NCBI RefSeq assembly: GCF_900473965.1
Contig: NZ_UCNJ01000012.1
Coordinates: forward strand, 310,001 to 374,000
DNA: 64,000 bases
Source of the DNA: Synechococcus sp. UW179A
GTDB lineage: Bacteria > Cyanobacteriota > Cyanobacteriia > PCC-6307 > Cyanobiaceae
Direction: 5' to 3'
The position numbers and the translations under genes are program-made. Position 1 is the first letter of the stretch. Every line of letters begins with the position of its first letter. This document shows positions 1 through 9,408 of this stretch, in pieces. Below the pieces are notes generated by a model, which saw nothing but the letters and a program-made list of their open reading frames with translations, was not told the DNA's origin and made no database searches.

Positions 1-523
1 AGATGCAAAGGCTTCCGTAAAGGAAGGAGAGGTTGATGCGTCCCCTGCGTCCAAGGCCAATCGTGATCAGCAGGATCAGCAGAACGCTGATGATTAGAAC
101 GGTCCATTCCGGTTGAAACGGAACACTCCACCAGTGGGCTAAGAGAAAAGGCTGCTTCCAAGCCAGCCAGGCAAGCCGAGTTGTGATGCCAAGAACGCTC
201 AGAAGGACTGTCAGGCAGGCGAGCAATGAAATGGAATAGACGCCCCCTCGCAATGCGGGGATCTCACCACGTGGTGTAGGGACATAGGCCAGCATCCATC
301 GGTGTCGCCACCAGGCGGAGATCAGCACCAGCAACAGCGCAAAACCAGCTCCGAGGATTTGAAAGCCGAGTCGCTCGACGTAGATCCCCTCGTGCCCGAA
401 CTGGGAAAACCACGACCACTCAACCTGAAGCCTGGCGAACAGCCAGAAAGCTGGAAACACCAGCAGCAGCCACGCCGCTGATGGACGCAATAGGGAGGAA
501 AGTCCCCGTTTGAGCAGGCTCAA
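1..523 (-). CDS. UPF0182 family membrane protein (3' end outside window)
   Basis: An open frame on the minus strand runs from just after ftsH to the window edge with no stop, so only the N-terminal ~174 residues are visible. They are strongly hydrophobic, with at least four membrane segments (for example WLLLVFPAFWLFARL, ILGAGFALLLVLISAWW and WTVLIISVLLILLITI) and a VEWSWFSQFGHE stretch that I recognise from UPF0182 (COG1615), a large cyanobacterial membrane family of unknown function. The start is uncertain. The likeliest is a TTG at 523-521 overlapping the ftsH stop (TTGA), which suggests translational coupling; no in-frame ATG occurs until about 100 residues in. Function is unknown. Confidence 0.7.
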   Translation of the reverse strand, partial: MSLLKRGLSSLLRPSAAWLLLVFPAFWLFARLQVEWSWFSQFGHEGIYVERLGFQILGAGFALLLVLISAWWRHRWMLAYVPTPRGEIPALRGGVYSISLLACLTVLLSVLGITTRLAWLAWKQPFLLAHWWSVPFQPEWTVLIISVLLILLITIGLGRRGRINLSFLYGSLCI

Positions 524-2382
524 GCCCCAGCCGGCAACTGATCCAGGCTAGAGCTCCTGGTGGGTACGTCGATACCTGCAAGAACGTGAAAACGATCAGA
601 CTGCAAGGTCTCTTCCTCAATGAGTGCCTCGACAAGACGATCCATCAGCTGCCTCCTTGATTTGAGTAGGTCAATGGCCTGCTGCAGTGCTTCTTGAGCC
701 AAGGCACGCACGCGACGATCAATTTCTCGACCGGTGCTTTCGGCATAGGACTGCCTGGTGTTGACCAGATCTCGTCCAAGGAAAACTTCCTGATCTTGGC
801 CTTCAAGAGCAACGGGGCCCAGATCAGAAAATCCGAAACGCGTCACCATTTCTCTCGCAAGCTGGGACACCATCTGGAGATCGCCGCTGGCTCCCTGTGT
901 TACTTCAGAGTCTCCGAAAACCACAATCTCTGCTGCACGACCCCCTAAGGCCGTCACCAGTCGTGCTCTCAGATAGGCACGTGTCACGAGGCCGGAGTCA
1001 ATGATTTCCTCGTCAGGAAAGAAACGGGTGAACCCTCCCACACCACCACTGCGTGGCAGCAAAGTAACTTTGTCGACCGGGTCGGCATGGGGAGTCAATG
1101 CCGCCACCAATGCATGGCCGATTTCGTGATAAGCGATCAAACGCTTCTTTGCTCCGTCTTGGAGTGGGGCTGCAGTGAGGCCCATGGTGATGCGCTCCAG
1201 TGCTTCCTCAAGTTCTTTGTTTCCGAGAAACGATGCTTCATGTCGCGCGGTGAGAATGGCTGCTTCGTTGAGAAGATTTGCCAGATCTGCGCCTGAAAAG
1301 CCAGGTGTTCTGCTTGCCCAGTCAGCGAGGGAAACCTCATCTGACAAGGGTCGTGTTCTTGCATGAACAGCGAGTATCGATTCGCGACCGCGGCGATCGG
1401 GAAGACCTACCTGAATGCGTCGGTCGAACCGTCCTGGACGCATCAGTGCCGTGTCCAGAACATCAGGACGGTTCGTAGCTGCTAGGAGGATGACCCCGGA
1501 GTTATCGGCGAATCCATCCATTTCGGTCAGCAACTGATTCAGTGTTTGCTCCCGTTCATCGTTTCCACCACCAATGCCCGCACCTCTTTGGCGACCGACA
1601 GCGTCGATTTCATCGATAAACACGATGCAGGGAGCTTTTTCCTTGGCCTTTCGGAATAGATCTCTCACCCTGCTGGCTCCGACCCCTACAAACAATTCAA
1701 CGAATTCAGAGGCTGCGATAGAGAAAAAGGGAACACCGGCTTCACCTGCGATCGCTTTGGCAAGAAGAGTTTTTCCGGTTCCGGGAGGGCCGATCAACAG
1801 AACACCTCGAGGTATTCGGGCTCCAAGCTTGATGAAGGTCTCCGGCTGTTTCAGAAAGGTGACTACTTCCTGCAGCTCTTCTTTGGCCTCACCGATCCCT
1901 GCGACGTCTTCAAAGCGAACCGTAATTTCATCCTGAGGGCTGGTTCTCGCCTGGCTACGTCCAAACCCCATCGCCTTGTTGGCAGCCTGCGCAGAACGTC
2001 GCAAAAGCAACGACAGGCCGACAACGATCAAAACGATCAGAGCGAGATTTCCAGCGAGTCCGGCCAGTGCCTGCTCCTGACGGACATCCTTGACATTCAG
2101 TGGTGTGCCCGATGCTTCGGCGACTCTGAGGATCTGCTGATCATTCGCCAGTACAGGAACTGTGATCTCCTTCCCATCGAGGTAGGTGACAATCACCTGC
2201 CGGCGGCCAGGGACCAACACCAGTTCCTTGACGGAGCCGGACGAAATTTCTTTCAGCAGGGTGCTGTAACTCACATCCGGTTGCCTTTGAAACAGGGCAA
2301 ACGGACTCTTCTGTGGCTCCTCAGGCTTTGACTTGGGCGCTGGAGTTCCCTGTTCTGACTGGGTCGGCTGCTCTGAACTCAC
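520..2382 (-). CDS. ftsH: ATP-dependent zinc metalloprotease FtsH
   Basis: This is a membrane-anchored AAA+ protease that degrades damaged or unassembled membrane proteins; in cyanobacteria some FtsH paralogues act in photosystem II repair. Visible features are a Walker A GPPGTGKT at ~198-205, a Walker B IVFIDEID at ~253-260, an SRH region with PGRFDRRI, and a zinc-site HEIGH at ~419-423 (usual consensus HExGH). Its 620 residues fit the family. Only one clear transmembrane segment is seen (~108-127). The first ~50 residues are Pro/Ser/Glu-rich and hydrophilic, so the usual N-terminal first membrane helix is missing. I cannot say which FtsH paralogue it is. The upstream gene rpmF is divergent, and the downstream UPF0182 frame overlaps its stop. 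Confidence 0.95.
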   Translation of the reverse strand: MSSEQPTQSEQGTPAPKSKPEEPQKSPFALFQRQPDVSYSTLLKEISSGSVKELVLVPGRRQVIVTYLDGKEITVPVLANDQQILRVAEASGTPLNVKDVRQEQALAGLAGNLALIVLIVVGLSLLLRRSAQAANKAMGFGRSQARTSPQDEITVRFEDVAGIGEAKEELQEVVTFLKQPETFIKLGARIPRGVLLIGPPGTGKTLLAKAIAGEAGVPFFSIAASEFVELFVGVGASRVRDLFRKAKEKAPCIVFIDEIDAVGRQRGAGIGGGNDEREQTLNQLLTEMDGFADNSGVILLAATNRPDVLDTALMRPGRFDRRIQVGLPDRRGRESILAVHARTRPLSDEVSLADWASRTPGFSGADLANLLNEAAILTARHEASFLGNKELEEALERITMGLTAAPLQDGAKKRLIAYHEIGHALVAALTPHADPVDKVTLLPRSGGVGGFTRFFPDEEIIDSGLVTRAYLRARLVTALGGRAAEIVVFGDSEVTQGASGDLQMVSQLAREMVTRFGFSDLGPVALEGQDQEVFLGRDLVNTRQSYAESTGREIDRRVRALAQEALQQAIDLLKSRRQLMDRLVEALIEEETLQSDRFHVLAGIDVPTRSSSLDQLPAGA

Positions 2383-2469
2383 ACCGCTGATGCGTTGTAC
2401 AAAGACTAGCGATTTGACGAGTGGCCTCTCCGAAGTAGATCATGGCTGTTTGGCAGTGAAGCGCCCGCG

Positions 2470-2646
2470 ATGGCCGTCCCGAAGAAGAAAACCTCAAAAA
2501 GCAAGCGCAACCAGCGTCATGCTGTCTGGAAGGCCAAGGCTGCTACTGCGGCTCAACGTGCTCTCTCCATCGGCAAGTCTGTGCTGAGTGGTCGGGCTCA
2601 GGGCTTCGTTTATCCCGTTGCTGAAGAAGAAGAAGCTGAAAGCTGA
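2470..2646 (+). CDS. rpmF: 50S ribosomal protein L32
   Basis: This is a 58-residue basic protein beginning [20 protein letters not shown], the canonical start of bacterial/plastid bL32, a component of the large ribosomal subunit. The C-terminus is an acidic tail (VAEEEEAES), common in picocyanobacterial L32. It lacks the zinc-binding Cys pairs of some L32 forms. It is divergent from ftsH, with about 87 bp between the two start codons that must hold both promoters. Its 3' end overlaps the tail of the convergent glycerate-kinase-like gene by 37 bp. Confidence 0.95.
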   Translation: MAVPKKKTSKSKRNQRHAVWKAKAATAAQRALSIGKSVLSGRAQGFVYPVAEEEEAES

Positions 2647-3623
2647 GACTTCATCACATGGATCTCACGCACATCGCGTGATGCCGTGAGATCCATCACT
2701 GCACTACTCAGGGAAAGGTTTCTTAACCAGCTTGGTGGCAGTGCAGCAAGCACCATGCGGTTGAAGTCGGAAAGGTCACTCGTGCGGTAGCCGACACCAC
2801 TTTGCTGTTCCAATGTGGCTAGTTGTTGCTGCTTCCATCGAGAAGACAGGTCACTACGAACGGCCCGCAAATGCCAGAGATCATCAAGGAGTGTCCAGAT
2901 CTCCTGATAGTCAGCGAGTAAAGAAACGGCTCTGGAGCGCCATGTAAGCTCCAGCTCTGACAGATCTTCAACGATTTCAGTTTCAATCGAGGGGAGCGGG
3001 GATACCCCCAGAAACCACCCCTCTATCAGCACCACTTGTGGTCGTGAACTTGAAGTTCCGAATCGGTCTCCCCGGCCATTGCGAAGTGACTTGTCAAAGC
3101 GTGGAGAGGTGATCTGCCCGCTTGTTTTCCAATCATCTAGTGATTGCAGCAGCCCTTCAATGTCATGGCTGCCAGGAAGAGCTCTCGGAACAGACCAGGG
3201 ATTGCCCTGCATGCTTCTCTCCAGCTGCTCCGCAGGCCAGTAGAAATCATCAAGCGAAAGATGTTCAACTGGCCATCCCAGTTGTTGTGACGCCGATTTA
3301 ACCCAGCTGCACAGGGTTGATTTACCGCAACCAGGTAGGGCGCTAACACCGAGAATCACAGGCTCTCCATGACGCAGAGCCAACTCAACTCGGCTCAGCA
3401 ATGGCAGACCAACGAAGGCGATCCAGCCGTCAACAACTGGCACGGACCATTGATTTCTGGCCAGATTGAGACCGCCAACCCGCTCCCATCGATGCCACCA
3501 ATCATCAACGTTGGACCAATCGAGGCGTTCAAGTAAAGACAGGAGCCCGTTAGGGATCCGCTGGGGCACTGAATTAATTTGGCGATCAGGATCCAAGCTT
3601 GTAAGCCTCAAGCACCACGGCAT
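2610..3623 (-). CDS. P-loop kinase, D-glycerate 3-kinase (GLYK)-like
   Basis: This 337-residue protein has a P-loop [10 protein letters not shown] at ~93-102, a downstream LSLDDFYWP motif and [11 protein letters not shown]. That pattern belongs to the phosphoribulokinase/uridine-kinase-like superfamily, which includes plant-type D-glycerate 3-kinase. In cyanobacteria this enzyme phosphorylates glycerate as the last step of photorespiratory 2-phosphoglycolate recovery, and that is my best assignment. The last ~12 residues (Ser-rich) are encoded opposite the end of rpmF. The 5' end abuts the DUF565 gene (38-bp overlap at its 3' side), so it probably sits last in a minus-strand transcript HAD hydrolase - DUF565 - kinase. 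Confidence 0.7.
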   Translation of the reverse strand: MPWCLRLTSLDPDRQINSVPQRIPNGLLSLLERLDWSNVDDWWHRWERVGGLNLARNQWSVPVVDGWIAFVGLPLLSRVELALRHGEPVILGVSALPGCGKSTLCSWVKSASQQLGWPVEHLSLDDFYWPAEQLERSMQGNPWSVPRALPGSHDIEGLLQSLDDWKTSGQITSPRFDKSLRNGRGDRFGTSSSRPQVVLIEGWFLGVSPLPSIETEIVEDLSELELTWRSRAVSLLADYQEIWTLLDDLWHLRAVRSDLSSRWKQQQLATLEQQSGVGYRTSDLSDFNRMVLAALPPSWLRNLSLSSAVMDLTASRDVREIHVMKSQLSASSSSATG

Positions 3624-3924
3624 AGACCGTGCCGATGCGCAAATTGTCGAGGGCTAGCCATGGGAGTGGCCATGGGCCAGGACGTACTTTGCTGCGCAGA
3701 CGAACCATCAGTTCAATGATGAGCACCATGACCAGCACCGCTACAGGACGGTTCTGACCGGACCTCTGAAACCAGATCATCGTCACGTTGCTGCCGATGA
3801 TGAAGCCAAACAGCAGAGCAAGAACCCCCACACTGCGTCGTCTCCACGGACCAATCAGGGTCTGGTTCAATAGCCTGCCGATCCGCCGCTGCAACTGGTC
3901 GTAGCGAGTGGCCTGAAGGGTCAT
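3586..3924 (-). CDS. DUF565 / Ycf20-like membrane protein
   Basis: A 112-residue protein starting MTLQATRYDQLQRRIGRLLN, with two hydrophobic helices (SVGVLALLFGFIIGSNVTMI and VAVLVMVLIIELMVRL). The size, the two membrane spans and the IIE motif match DUF565, the cyanobacterial/plastid Ycf20 family. Algal and plant homologues have been linked to non-photochemical quenching, but the biochemical role is unknown. I chose the ATG at 3924 because it overlaps the stop of the upstream HAD gene as ATGA, implying coupled translation. A longer in-frame extension upstream would run into that gene. Confidence 0.75.
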   Translation of the reverse strand: MTLQATRYDQLQRRIGRLLNQTLIGPWRRRSVGVLALLFGFIIGSNVTMIWFQRSGQNRPVAVLVMVLIIELMVRLRSKVRPGPWPLPWLALDNLRIGTVYAVVLEAYKLGS

Positions 3925-4700
3925 CGCGAGGGGGCTGAAAGTAGCAACTCCAGATACTCCAGCGTGATCAGACCTCCTGCACAAGGGGGTCCACTGAAGA
4001 TTCTTGCCTTCTGGTCATCCTCTCCGAGCTGATCGATCACAGCAGAAGCATGTTGCTGACTGTTTTCAAGCTCTTTATCCCATGGGGATGGGGTCAGCAC
4101 ACAGCGCAGACCCGCTGCACGGGCTGAGAGGAGTCCAGGAGTGGAATCCTCAAAAACCACAACAGTGGCACGATCTGATTCACTGCGTTCAAGTGCCAGT
4201 TGATAAGGGTCTGGATGCGGTTTGTGCCTCTCCACATCATCGGCAGTCACCATTCCCTGAAAAATATCGGTTAGCTCGCTTGGAAAAGACTCGAGTAAGG
4301 CAAGAACCGAAGCTTCTCCGCTGCTGGTCACAATCCACTGCTGCACATCGGCTTTGTTGATTTCCTGCAGAAGTCGACTGACTCCAGGGCGCAAAGTGAT
4401 GGCTCCAGAGGAAACGACCTTGAGATAGTTCTGTTGTTTTGATTGACGTAATCGGTCCAGGAATGCAGCATCAAGCGTGTCTCCCAATCGCTCTGCATAA
4501 AACTGCATTCGCTGCCGTCCACCGGGAATGCTCAGCAATTCGGAGTAAAGCTCCTCATTCCAGTTCCAGCTGAGGCCACAGTCTGAGAAAGCCTGATTGA
4601 AAGCATGGCGATGGCCATTCAGCTCGGTGTCAGCAAGCGTTCCATCCACATCCCAGAAAACAGCCTGCAAACGGGTCATGTCGGAGATCCGATCGGGCAC
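3921..4700 (-). CDS. HAD-superfamily hydrolase, CbbY/phosphoglucomutase-like
   Basis: A 259-residue protein with HAD motif I FWDVDGTLADTE (nucleophile and acid/base Asp), motif II IVTSSGEA, a Lys motif HKPHPDPY and motif III VVFEDSTPGLLSARAAG. The helical cap inserted after motif I and the overall layout resemble CbbY (xylulose-1,5-bisphosphate phosphatase, which clears a Rubisco inhibitor) and beta-phosphoglucomutase. I cannot tell the substrate from sequence. An internal ATG at 4679 (MTRLQAVF) may be the true start. It overlaps the downstream DUF565 start by 4 bp. Confidence 0.85.
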   Translation of the reverse strand: MPDRISDMTRLQAVFWDVDGTLADTELNGHRHAFNQAFSDCGLSWNWNEELYSELLSIPGGRQRMQFYAERLGDTLDAAFLDRLRQSKQQNYLKVVSSGAITLRPGVSRLLQEINKADVQQWIVTSSGEASVLALLESFPSELTDIFQGMVTADDVERHKPHPDPYQLALERSESDRATVVVFEDSTPGLLSARAAGLRCVLTPSPWDKELENSQQHASAVIDQLGEDDQKARIFSGPPCAGGLITLEYLELLLSAPSR

Positions 4701-4739
4701 CAGCTTGACCGATCGCTTTTGAGGCGATGAAGCCCCACA

Positions 4740-6659
4740 ATGCAGCTATTAATCTCCTTTGGCATGGTGGCGGGCGCCCGGGATCAGCAGTGGCGACTCC
4801 CACAACCGATCGTGGGCGACCCACTGCCTTCAGTGAATCTGCCGCTGGCTCTGAAAGCAGTCCTATTCAGACGAGGACTCCAGAGTCCTAAGCAGGTGAT
4901 GGTGCTTCTCAGCGATCAACCGCTGCCGGCAGCAGATGATCATTTCCCGGAGCTGAGTTCAGCACTGACGCGGCTTAAAACTGCATGCCTCAACAAGGAG
5001 GCAGTCGCCATTTGTGGCGATTACGACGCCGATGGCATGACAAGCACTGCTCTCTTAATGCGTGCTTTTGAAGCCATGGGAGCCACTCCACAAGCGGCGA
5101 TTCCAAGCCGAATGGCCGATGGATATGGCCTGAACAGCGGAATGGTTGAGCAGCTCCATGCAGAGGGAGTCCGTTTGCTGGTGACGGTCGACAACGGAGT
5201 GGCCGCTCATGAAGCTCTCGAGAAGGCTTCAGAACTGGGCGTTGAGGTGATCCTCACTGATCACCACACCCTTCCTGCCAACCGACCTAAGGCACTGGCT
5301 TTGATTCATCCTGCTACCACTCCGAAGAACTCTCCCTATGGCTGTTTGGCCGGGGTGGGACTGGCTTTTGTGCTGGCCAGAGCATTATCGGCGGAGTTGA
5401 AGAACCCTGCTGCGGTCACCACAGCAAGAGATCTTTTTTGTATCGGCACGGTGGCTGACATGGCACCACTCACCGGCGCTAATCGAACCCTGCTGAGGGA
5501 GGGGCTGGTTCATCTACATCGAAGCAGCTGCCCCGGAGTTCAGGCCCTGCAGCAACTTGCAGGCCTTGGAGACCGTCCTTTACGGGCTGATGACATCGGT
5601 TTTCAGCTGGCGCCGCGAATCAATGCGGTGGGCCGCATTGGTGAACCCTCCCTAGTGGTTGACTTGCTCACAGCTGATGACCCGAATCGTGCTTTTGAGC
5701 TCGGGCGTCAGTGCGATGCGCTTAATCGTCAGCGACGCGAGCTGTGTGATGCGATCGAAGCGGAGGCTCTTGCATTGCTTGAAAGTGATCCTTCACCCTT
5801 GCCTCCCTTTCTTTTGCTTGCACAGGGCCATTGGCATCATGGTGTTATTGGCATCGTTGCCGCACGTCTCGTTGAACGTTATCAACGACCCGCAGCTCTT
5901 CTGGCCAGTGACGGCGATGGACGCATGCGCGCTTCGGTGCGTGCACCCGATGGTTTTGCTGTTGATCGTGCGTTGCAACAGTGCAGTGAACTTCTTGAAC
6001 GGCATGGAGGCCATCCAGCTGCTGGTGGTTTCACCGTTCAGGTCACTGCTGTTGCTGCACTTCATCAGGCCCTTAACGCTCTAGCGATGCAATGGCTGCA
6101 AGGCCGAGGTGAGGATGTGTTGGTGGAGCCCGAAGCGTTATTGGAACTCGATCAAATTGATCATCGTTTCTGGCAAGGCCTGCAAGCGCTGGAACCGTTT
6201 GGGGCTGGTCATCCAAAACCTCTTTTCTGGTCACGCGGTTGCCGAATCACTGACCAACAGTCCTTGCGTGGAGGTCACTTACGGCTGAAACTTGAGCAGA
6301 ACGGAGTGGAGCGTGAGGCCATTGTTTGGCGCTGGCCTGAAACGGCTGTGCTCAGTCAGACCATCGATATGACGTACACCGTCACTCAGAATCACTGGCG
6401 CGGTGAGACCCGCTTCCAACTGGAGATCCAGGCTCTTCGTCCCCATCTTGAAGCGATGGAACTCCATCGTTCGAGAGGCAGTTACCGCGTCCAGCGCATC
6501 GACAGCACAAGCCTTGAGCTGATCAATCCAGAGGGCGAGTCACTGGTGAGCCGGGTCAATCGCGAGGGTGTGCTGGAAAGCGACGACAGTCGCGCCTCAC
6601 ACCCTTACGTTGCTGCTTTACTTCAGGAGGCTTGTATCGGCCTCGGTTTACGCCCATGA
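4740..6659 (+). CDS. recJ: Single-stranded-DNA-specific exonuclease RecJ
   Basis: A 5'-3' ssDNA exonuclease for recombinational and mismatch repair. The DHH-phosphoesterase motifs are clear: CGDYDADGMTS (motif I), LVTVDNG (II) and ILTDHHTLP (III, DHH), followed by the DHHA1 motif RHGGHPAAGGFT and a C-terminal OB-like domain. Its 639 residues fit the family. The start could be the ATG at 4740 or the one at 4764 (MVAGARDQQWRLP); the latter removes a weak hydrophobic lead. The gene is divergent from the HAD hydrolase with a very short gap, and its stop overlaps the start of the CLC gene (ATGA). Confidence 0.93.
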   Translation: MQLLISFGMVAGARDQQWRLPQPIVGDPLPSVNLPLALKAVLFRRGLQSPKQVMVLLSDQPLPAADDHFPELSSALTRLKTACLNKEAVAICGDYDADGMTSTALLMRAFEAMGATPQAAIPSRMADGYGLNSGMVEQLHAEGVRLLVTVDNGVAAHEALEKASELGVEVILTDHHTLPANRPKALALIHPATTPKNSPYGCLAGVGLAFVLARALSAELKNPAAVTTARDLFCIGTVADMAPLTGANRTLLREGLVHLHRSSCPGVQALQQLAGLGDRPLRADDIGFQLAPRINAVGRIGEPSLVVDLLTADDPNRAFELGRQCDALNRQRRELCDAIEAEALALLESDPSPLPPFLLLAQGHWHHGVIGIVAARLVERYQRPAALLASDGDGRMRASVRAPDGFAVDRALQQCSELLERHGGHPAAGGFTVQVTAVAALHQALNALAMQWLQGRGEDVLVEPEALLELDQIDHRFWQGLQALEPFGAGHPKPLFWSRGCRITDQQSLRGGHLRLKLEQNGVEREAIVWRWPETAVLSQTIDMTYTVTQNHWRGETRFQLEIQALRPHLEAMELHRSRGSYRVQRIDSTSLELINPEGESLVSRVNREGVLESDDSRASHPYVAALLQEACIGLGLRP

Positions 6660-8020
6660 GTCCGGATAGTCGTCACGAACCAGTCCTGATTCCTGGAACG
6701 CTGCCGTCACAGAGTCGGCTCAAAGGGTTTGTGCGGCATTTCATCGGTCTTGTTCTGGTCGGAGTGTTGATTGGCCTGGCGTGTCTGCCTCTGAACCTTG
6801 TTGATGGTGTTCAGGATCATCTTTACGCCCTGATGCCGACCTCCGCCGACGAAAGTTGGACGTGGAAGGGAGTGATCGTTGCCTTCTTGCCACTCGTGGT
6901 GATGCCACTTCTGTTGCTGCTTCAGCGTGGCCCCTGGCAAGCCGGTGCAGGTTCCGGCATTCCATCCACGATGAATGGGCTAGAAGACCCTTCCCAACTG
7001 CCTAAAGCGATGGCAACAGCGGGAACAGTGCAGCGTGGGGTGCTTTGGTCAATAGCCACCGTCGCCATGTTTCCGCTTGGAAGGGAGGGTCCGGTCGTTC
7101 AGTTCGGTGCTGCAGTTGCGCGGGCTTGCCATCGACGTTTCCGCAACTGGCTGCCTTCTCTGAATGAACGGCAGATTGTGGCCATCGGTGGAGGTGCAGG
7201 TCTTGCCGGCGGGTTCAATACGCCTCTGCTTGGAGCCGTGTTCATGCTTGAAGAACTCACGGCCGACTATTCGATCGTGACGATCTGGCCCGCGCTAGTG
7301 ATCAGCGTTGCCGCTGCAGGGTTCTCCAACATCGGAGGTGAACCAATGTTTGGACTCGGTGTTCTCAACGTCGCTCTACCGGAAATCGAGCAGTTGATGC
7401 TGGCTTTTCCGATCGGAATCGTCTGCGGACTCGTTGGTGGTTTCTTCAACAAGGGACTGGTTTGGCTCACAGGACGTCTTGCCCCTGTGATTAAACAAAA
7501 ACCTCTGAAAACAGGTCTCTATCTCGGTGGGGGATTGACACTTCTTGCACTAATGAGCTGGGGAACCTCCACCTCTGATGGCGAATCGCTCGTGCGTCAG
7601 CTCATCGAACAGGGGATGCCCAATGCCATGGGTAATGATCGGGTATACATCAGTGGACTGACGAGTATCTGGATCACACTGGTCAGGGTGATTGGACCGA
7701 TGCTCGCTTTAAGCCCTGGTGTACCTGGCGGCTTGATTGACCCTTCTCTGACCTTCGGTGCCGTTCTTGGCTACACAATCTGTGCTGTGGCAGGAATCAG
7801 CTCACAGGTCGGCATCGGTTTGGGTCTAGCTGCAGGCCTGTCAGGAGCAACCCAACTCCCGCTCGTCTCGATTGTGTTCGCCTGGAGACTGGCCGGAGAT
7901 CAACAACTCTTTGCTGGAGTGGTGCTCGCTTCAGTGTTGGCTGCCTACACCGGACGCTTGGTCTGTAGAGATCCGGTGTACCACGGGCTCAGCAAACTTC
8001 AAAGAGCACCACGGCGGTAG
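6656..8020 (+). CDS. CLC-type chloride channel / H+-Cl- antiporter
   Basis: This polytopic membrane protein of ~454 residues has the CLC selectivity motifs GSGIP (in [11 protein letters not shown]), GREGPVV and a C-terminal GVPGG, plus the usual ~10 hydrophobic segments. The external gating glutamate is the Glu of GREGP, so it is compatible with either an antiporter or a channel; no CBS domains follow. The start is the ATG at 6656, which overlaps the recJ stop as ATGA. Its last 22 bp lie opposite the end of psb30. Confidence 0.9.
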   Translation: MSPDSRHEPVLIPGTLPSQSRLKGFVRHFIGLVLVGVLIGLACLPLNLVDGVQDHLYALMPTSADESWTWKGVIVAFLPLVVMPLLLLLQRGPWQAGAGSGIPSTMNGLEDPSQLPKAMATAGTVQRGVLWSIATVAMFPLGREGPVVQFGAAVARACHRRFRNWLPSLNERQIVAIGGGAGLAGGFNTPLLGAVFMLEELTADYSIVTIWPALVISVAAAGFSNIGGEPMFGLGVLNVALPEIEQLMLAFPIGIVCGLVGGFFNKGLVWLTGRLAPVIKQKPLKTGLYLGGGLTLLALMSWGTSTSDGESLVRQLIEQGMPNAMGNDRVYISGLTSIWITLVRVIGPMLALSPGVPGGLIDPSLTFGAVLGYTICAVAGISSQVGIGLGLAAGLSGATQLPLVSIVFAWRLAGDQQLFAGVVLASVLAAYTGRLVCRDPVYHGLSKLQRAPRR

Positions 8021-8106
8021 AAGAGAATGAAGATCACTGCGGGGCCTGCAAGGGTGATTAAGGCCAGTGCAGCGAAATTGGCGATCAGGTGGAAATCGAT
8101 TCCCAT
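7999..8106 (-). CDS. psb30: Photosystem II protein Psb30 (Ycf12)
   Basis: A 35-residue single-span protein, [20 protein letters not shown] followed by [15 protein letters not shown]. The pattern N-terminal helix - GPxxIFxLxxRRGxL is the hallmark of Psb30/Ycf12, a small peripheral subunit of the PSII core near cytochrome b559. The start at 8106 is preferred because it gives the family's usual length; an in-frame ATG lies ~8 codons upstream (MPLICLRF-). It is convergent with, and overlaps by 22 bp, the CLC gene. Confidence 0.85.
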   Translation of the reverse strand: MGIDFHLIANFAALALITLAGPAVIFILFYRRGAL

Positions 8107-8241
8107 GAAACGTAAGCAAATAAGTGGCATGTTGCCTTGTGCAGGCTACGAGGAATGCCCCCTTCCCGTACAGCTCAAACTCAACGTCTGTGATGGCTTG
8201 TCACAGCCTCAATGGGCTGAACATGGTTCTGAGGTGATCAC

Positions 8242-8610
8242 ATGACACGTTCTGGACAGCAATGGGCCTGCATGGACCAGTGCGGTGCCTGTTGCCGATT
8301 GGCCCCTGATGAACGCCCTGAAGCCGTGGAGGCTCTTGATCCTCTTCAGCAAAAGCAATACCTGTCGATGGTGGGTGACGATGGCTGGTGCATCCATTTC
8401 GACAGTGGATCCAGACGCTGTCGGATCTATGAGTCCCGGCCAGATTTCTGCCGCGTCAGCAGTCTCTGCGGCTTGTTCGGCATTGAGGCTGATCATGCGG
8501 ATTCATTTGCGATCGCCTGCTGCCGACAACAGATCCGTTCAGTTCATGGCGGTCGCAGCAGGGAACTACGTAAATTCGAACGTCTCATCCGCTCAACGGA
8601 ACCTTTGTGA
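8242..8610 (+). CDS. YkgJ-family cysteine-cluster protein
   Basis: A 122-residue protein with an N-terminal CMDQCGACCRL cluster and further paired cysteines (GWCIHFD, RRCRIYESRPDFCR, ACC). This is the CxxxCxxCC signature of the YkgJ family, putative Zn/Fe-S chelating proteins of unknown biochemical role. Its stop overlaps the start of the first UPF0016 gene (GTGATG), making it the first gene of a probable three-gene operon with the Mn-exporter-like pair. A metal-related role is therefore suggested by context only. Confidence 0.85.
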   Translation: MTRSGQQWACMDQCGACCRLAPDERPEAVEALDPLQQKQYLSMVGDDGWCIHFDSGSRRCRIYESRPDFCRVSSLCGLFGIEADHADSFAIACCRQQIRSVHGGRSRELRKFERLIRSTEPL

Positions 8611-8939
8611 TGACTGATTCCGGCACCACACAACGTCCTGGATTCACGACTGTTCTTCTGACAACCTTCACAACGGTTTTCCTGGCTGAGCTTGGAGATA
8701 AAACCCAGCTCGCCACACTTCTACTTTCTGCGCAATCGGGTCAACCCTGGCTCGTGTTCGGTGGAGCTGCACTGGCGTTGATCTGCTCCAGCCTGGTAGG
8801 CGTTCTGGTGGGTCGTTGGCTGTCGACCGTGATGCAACCTGAACGACTCGAGCAAATGGCCGGACTGTTGATGTTGGGACTTGGGTTGTGGCTTGGTTCC
8901 CAGGCCCTGCAGTCGTTGATCTCCGCGAACCCTCTTTAA
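8607..8939 (+). CDS. UPF0016/GDT1 half-transporter (first of a split pair)
   Basis: A 110-residue membrane protein with the AELGDKTQLATLLLSAQ signature of the UPF0016 (TMEM165/GDT1/Mnx) cation exporters, and three hydrophobic segments. Full-length members carry two such repeats. Here each repeat is a separate gene, and the second copy begins 43 bp downstream, so the active transporter is probably a heterodimer. Family knowledge points to Mn2+ export (Mnx in Synechocystis). The start is either GTG at 8607 or ATG at 8610, overlapping the upstream stop. Confidence 0.88.
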   Translation: MMTDSGTTQRPGFTTVLLTTFTTVFLAELGDKTQLATLLLSAQSGQPWLVFGGAALALICSSLVGVLVGRWLSTVMQPERLEQMAGLLMLGLGLWLGSQALQSLISANPL

Positions 8940-8981
8940 ACATCCTGCCTTAATCGATTTGCCTTTGAACTTTGTCTTGTC

Positions 8982-9287
8982 ATGAATCTGACCTTGCTAC
9001 TTTCCACGTTCGCCACGGTTTTCCTGGCGGAACTCGGCGACAAGACGCAACTCGCCACTGTTGCAATTAGCGGTACGTCCAACCGACCCTTTGCCGTATT
9101 CCTCGGCTCATCATCAGCGCTCGTCTTGGCAAGTTTGATCGGTGCCATAGCGGGTGGATCACTCTCAGGCGTTGTCCCTGCCGACTGGTTACAGCTCCTC
9201 GCATCACTGGGTTTTCTGGCGATTGGCCTGAAACTGCTTTGGCCACTTCTCAGTGGGGCGGAATCAACAGCAACGGCCGACGACTGA
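8982..9287 (+). CDS. UPF0016/GDT1 half-transporter (second of a split pair)
   Basis: A 101-residue protein with AELGDKTQLATVAISGT, the second UPF0016 signature, and three hydrophobic stretches. It is paralogous to the gene just upstream, with nearly the same motif block (TFxTVFLAELGDKTQLAT), and is presumed to form the other half of a Mn2+/Ca2+ exporter. The ATG at 8982 is preceded by a short 43-bp spacer, so the pair is likely cotranscribed. Confidence 0.88.
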   Translation: MNLTLLLSTFATVFLAELGDKTQLATVAISGTSNRPFAVFLGSSSALVLASLIGAIAGGSLSGVVPADWLQLLASLGFLAIGLKLLWPLLSGAESTATADD

Positions 9288-9408
9288 ATCTCCAGGGTGC
9301 CAGGGGCCCTTAAGATTGAAGAATCAAGGGAAAGCGCGGTCTTTCGCTGCACGCGCACCCGAGATGATTCCTCCCGGTCCTGAAGGCCGGTTCCCGTAAA
9401 CCGTTCCG

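Noticed and set aside
8027-8245. 72-codon + frame after the CLC gene
   Set aside because: It is mostly antisense to psb30. The translation has no recognisable feature.
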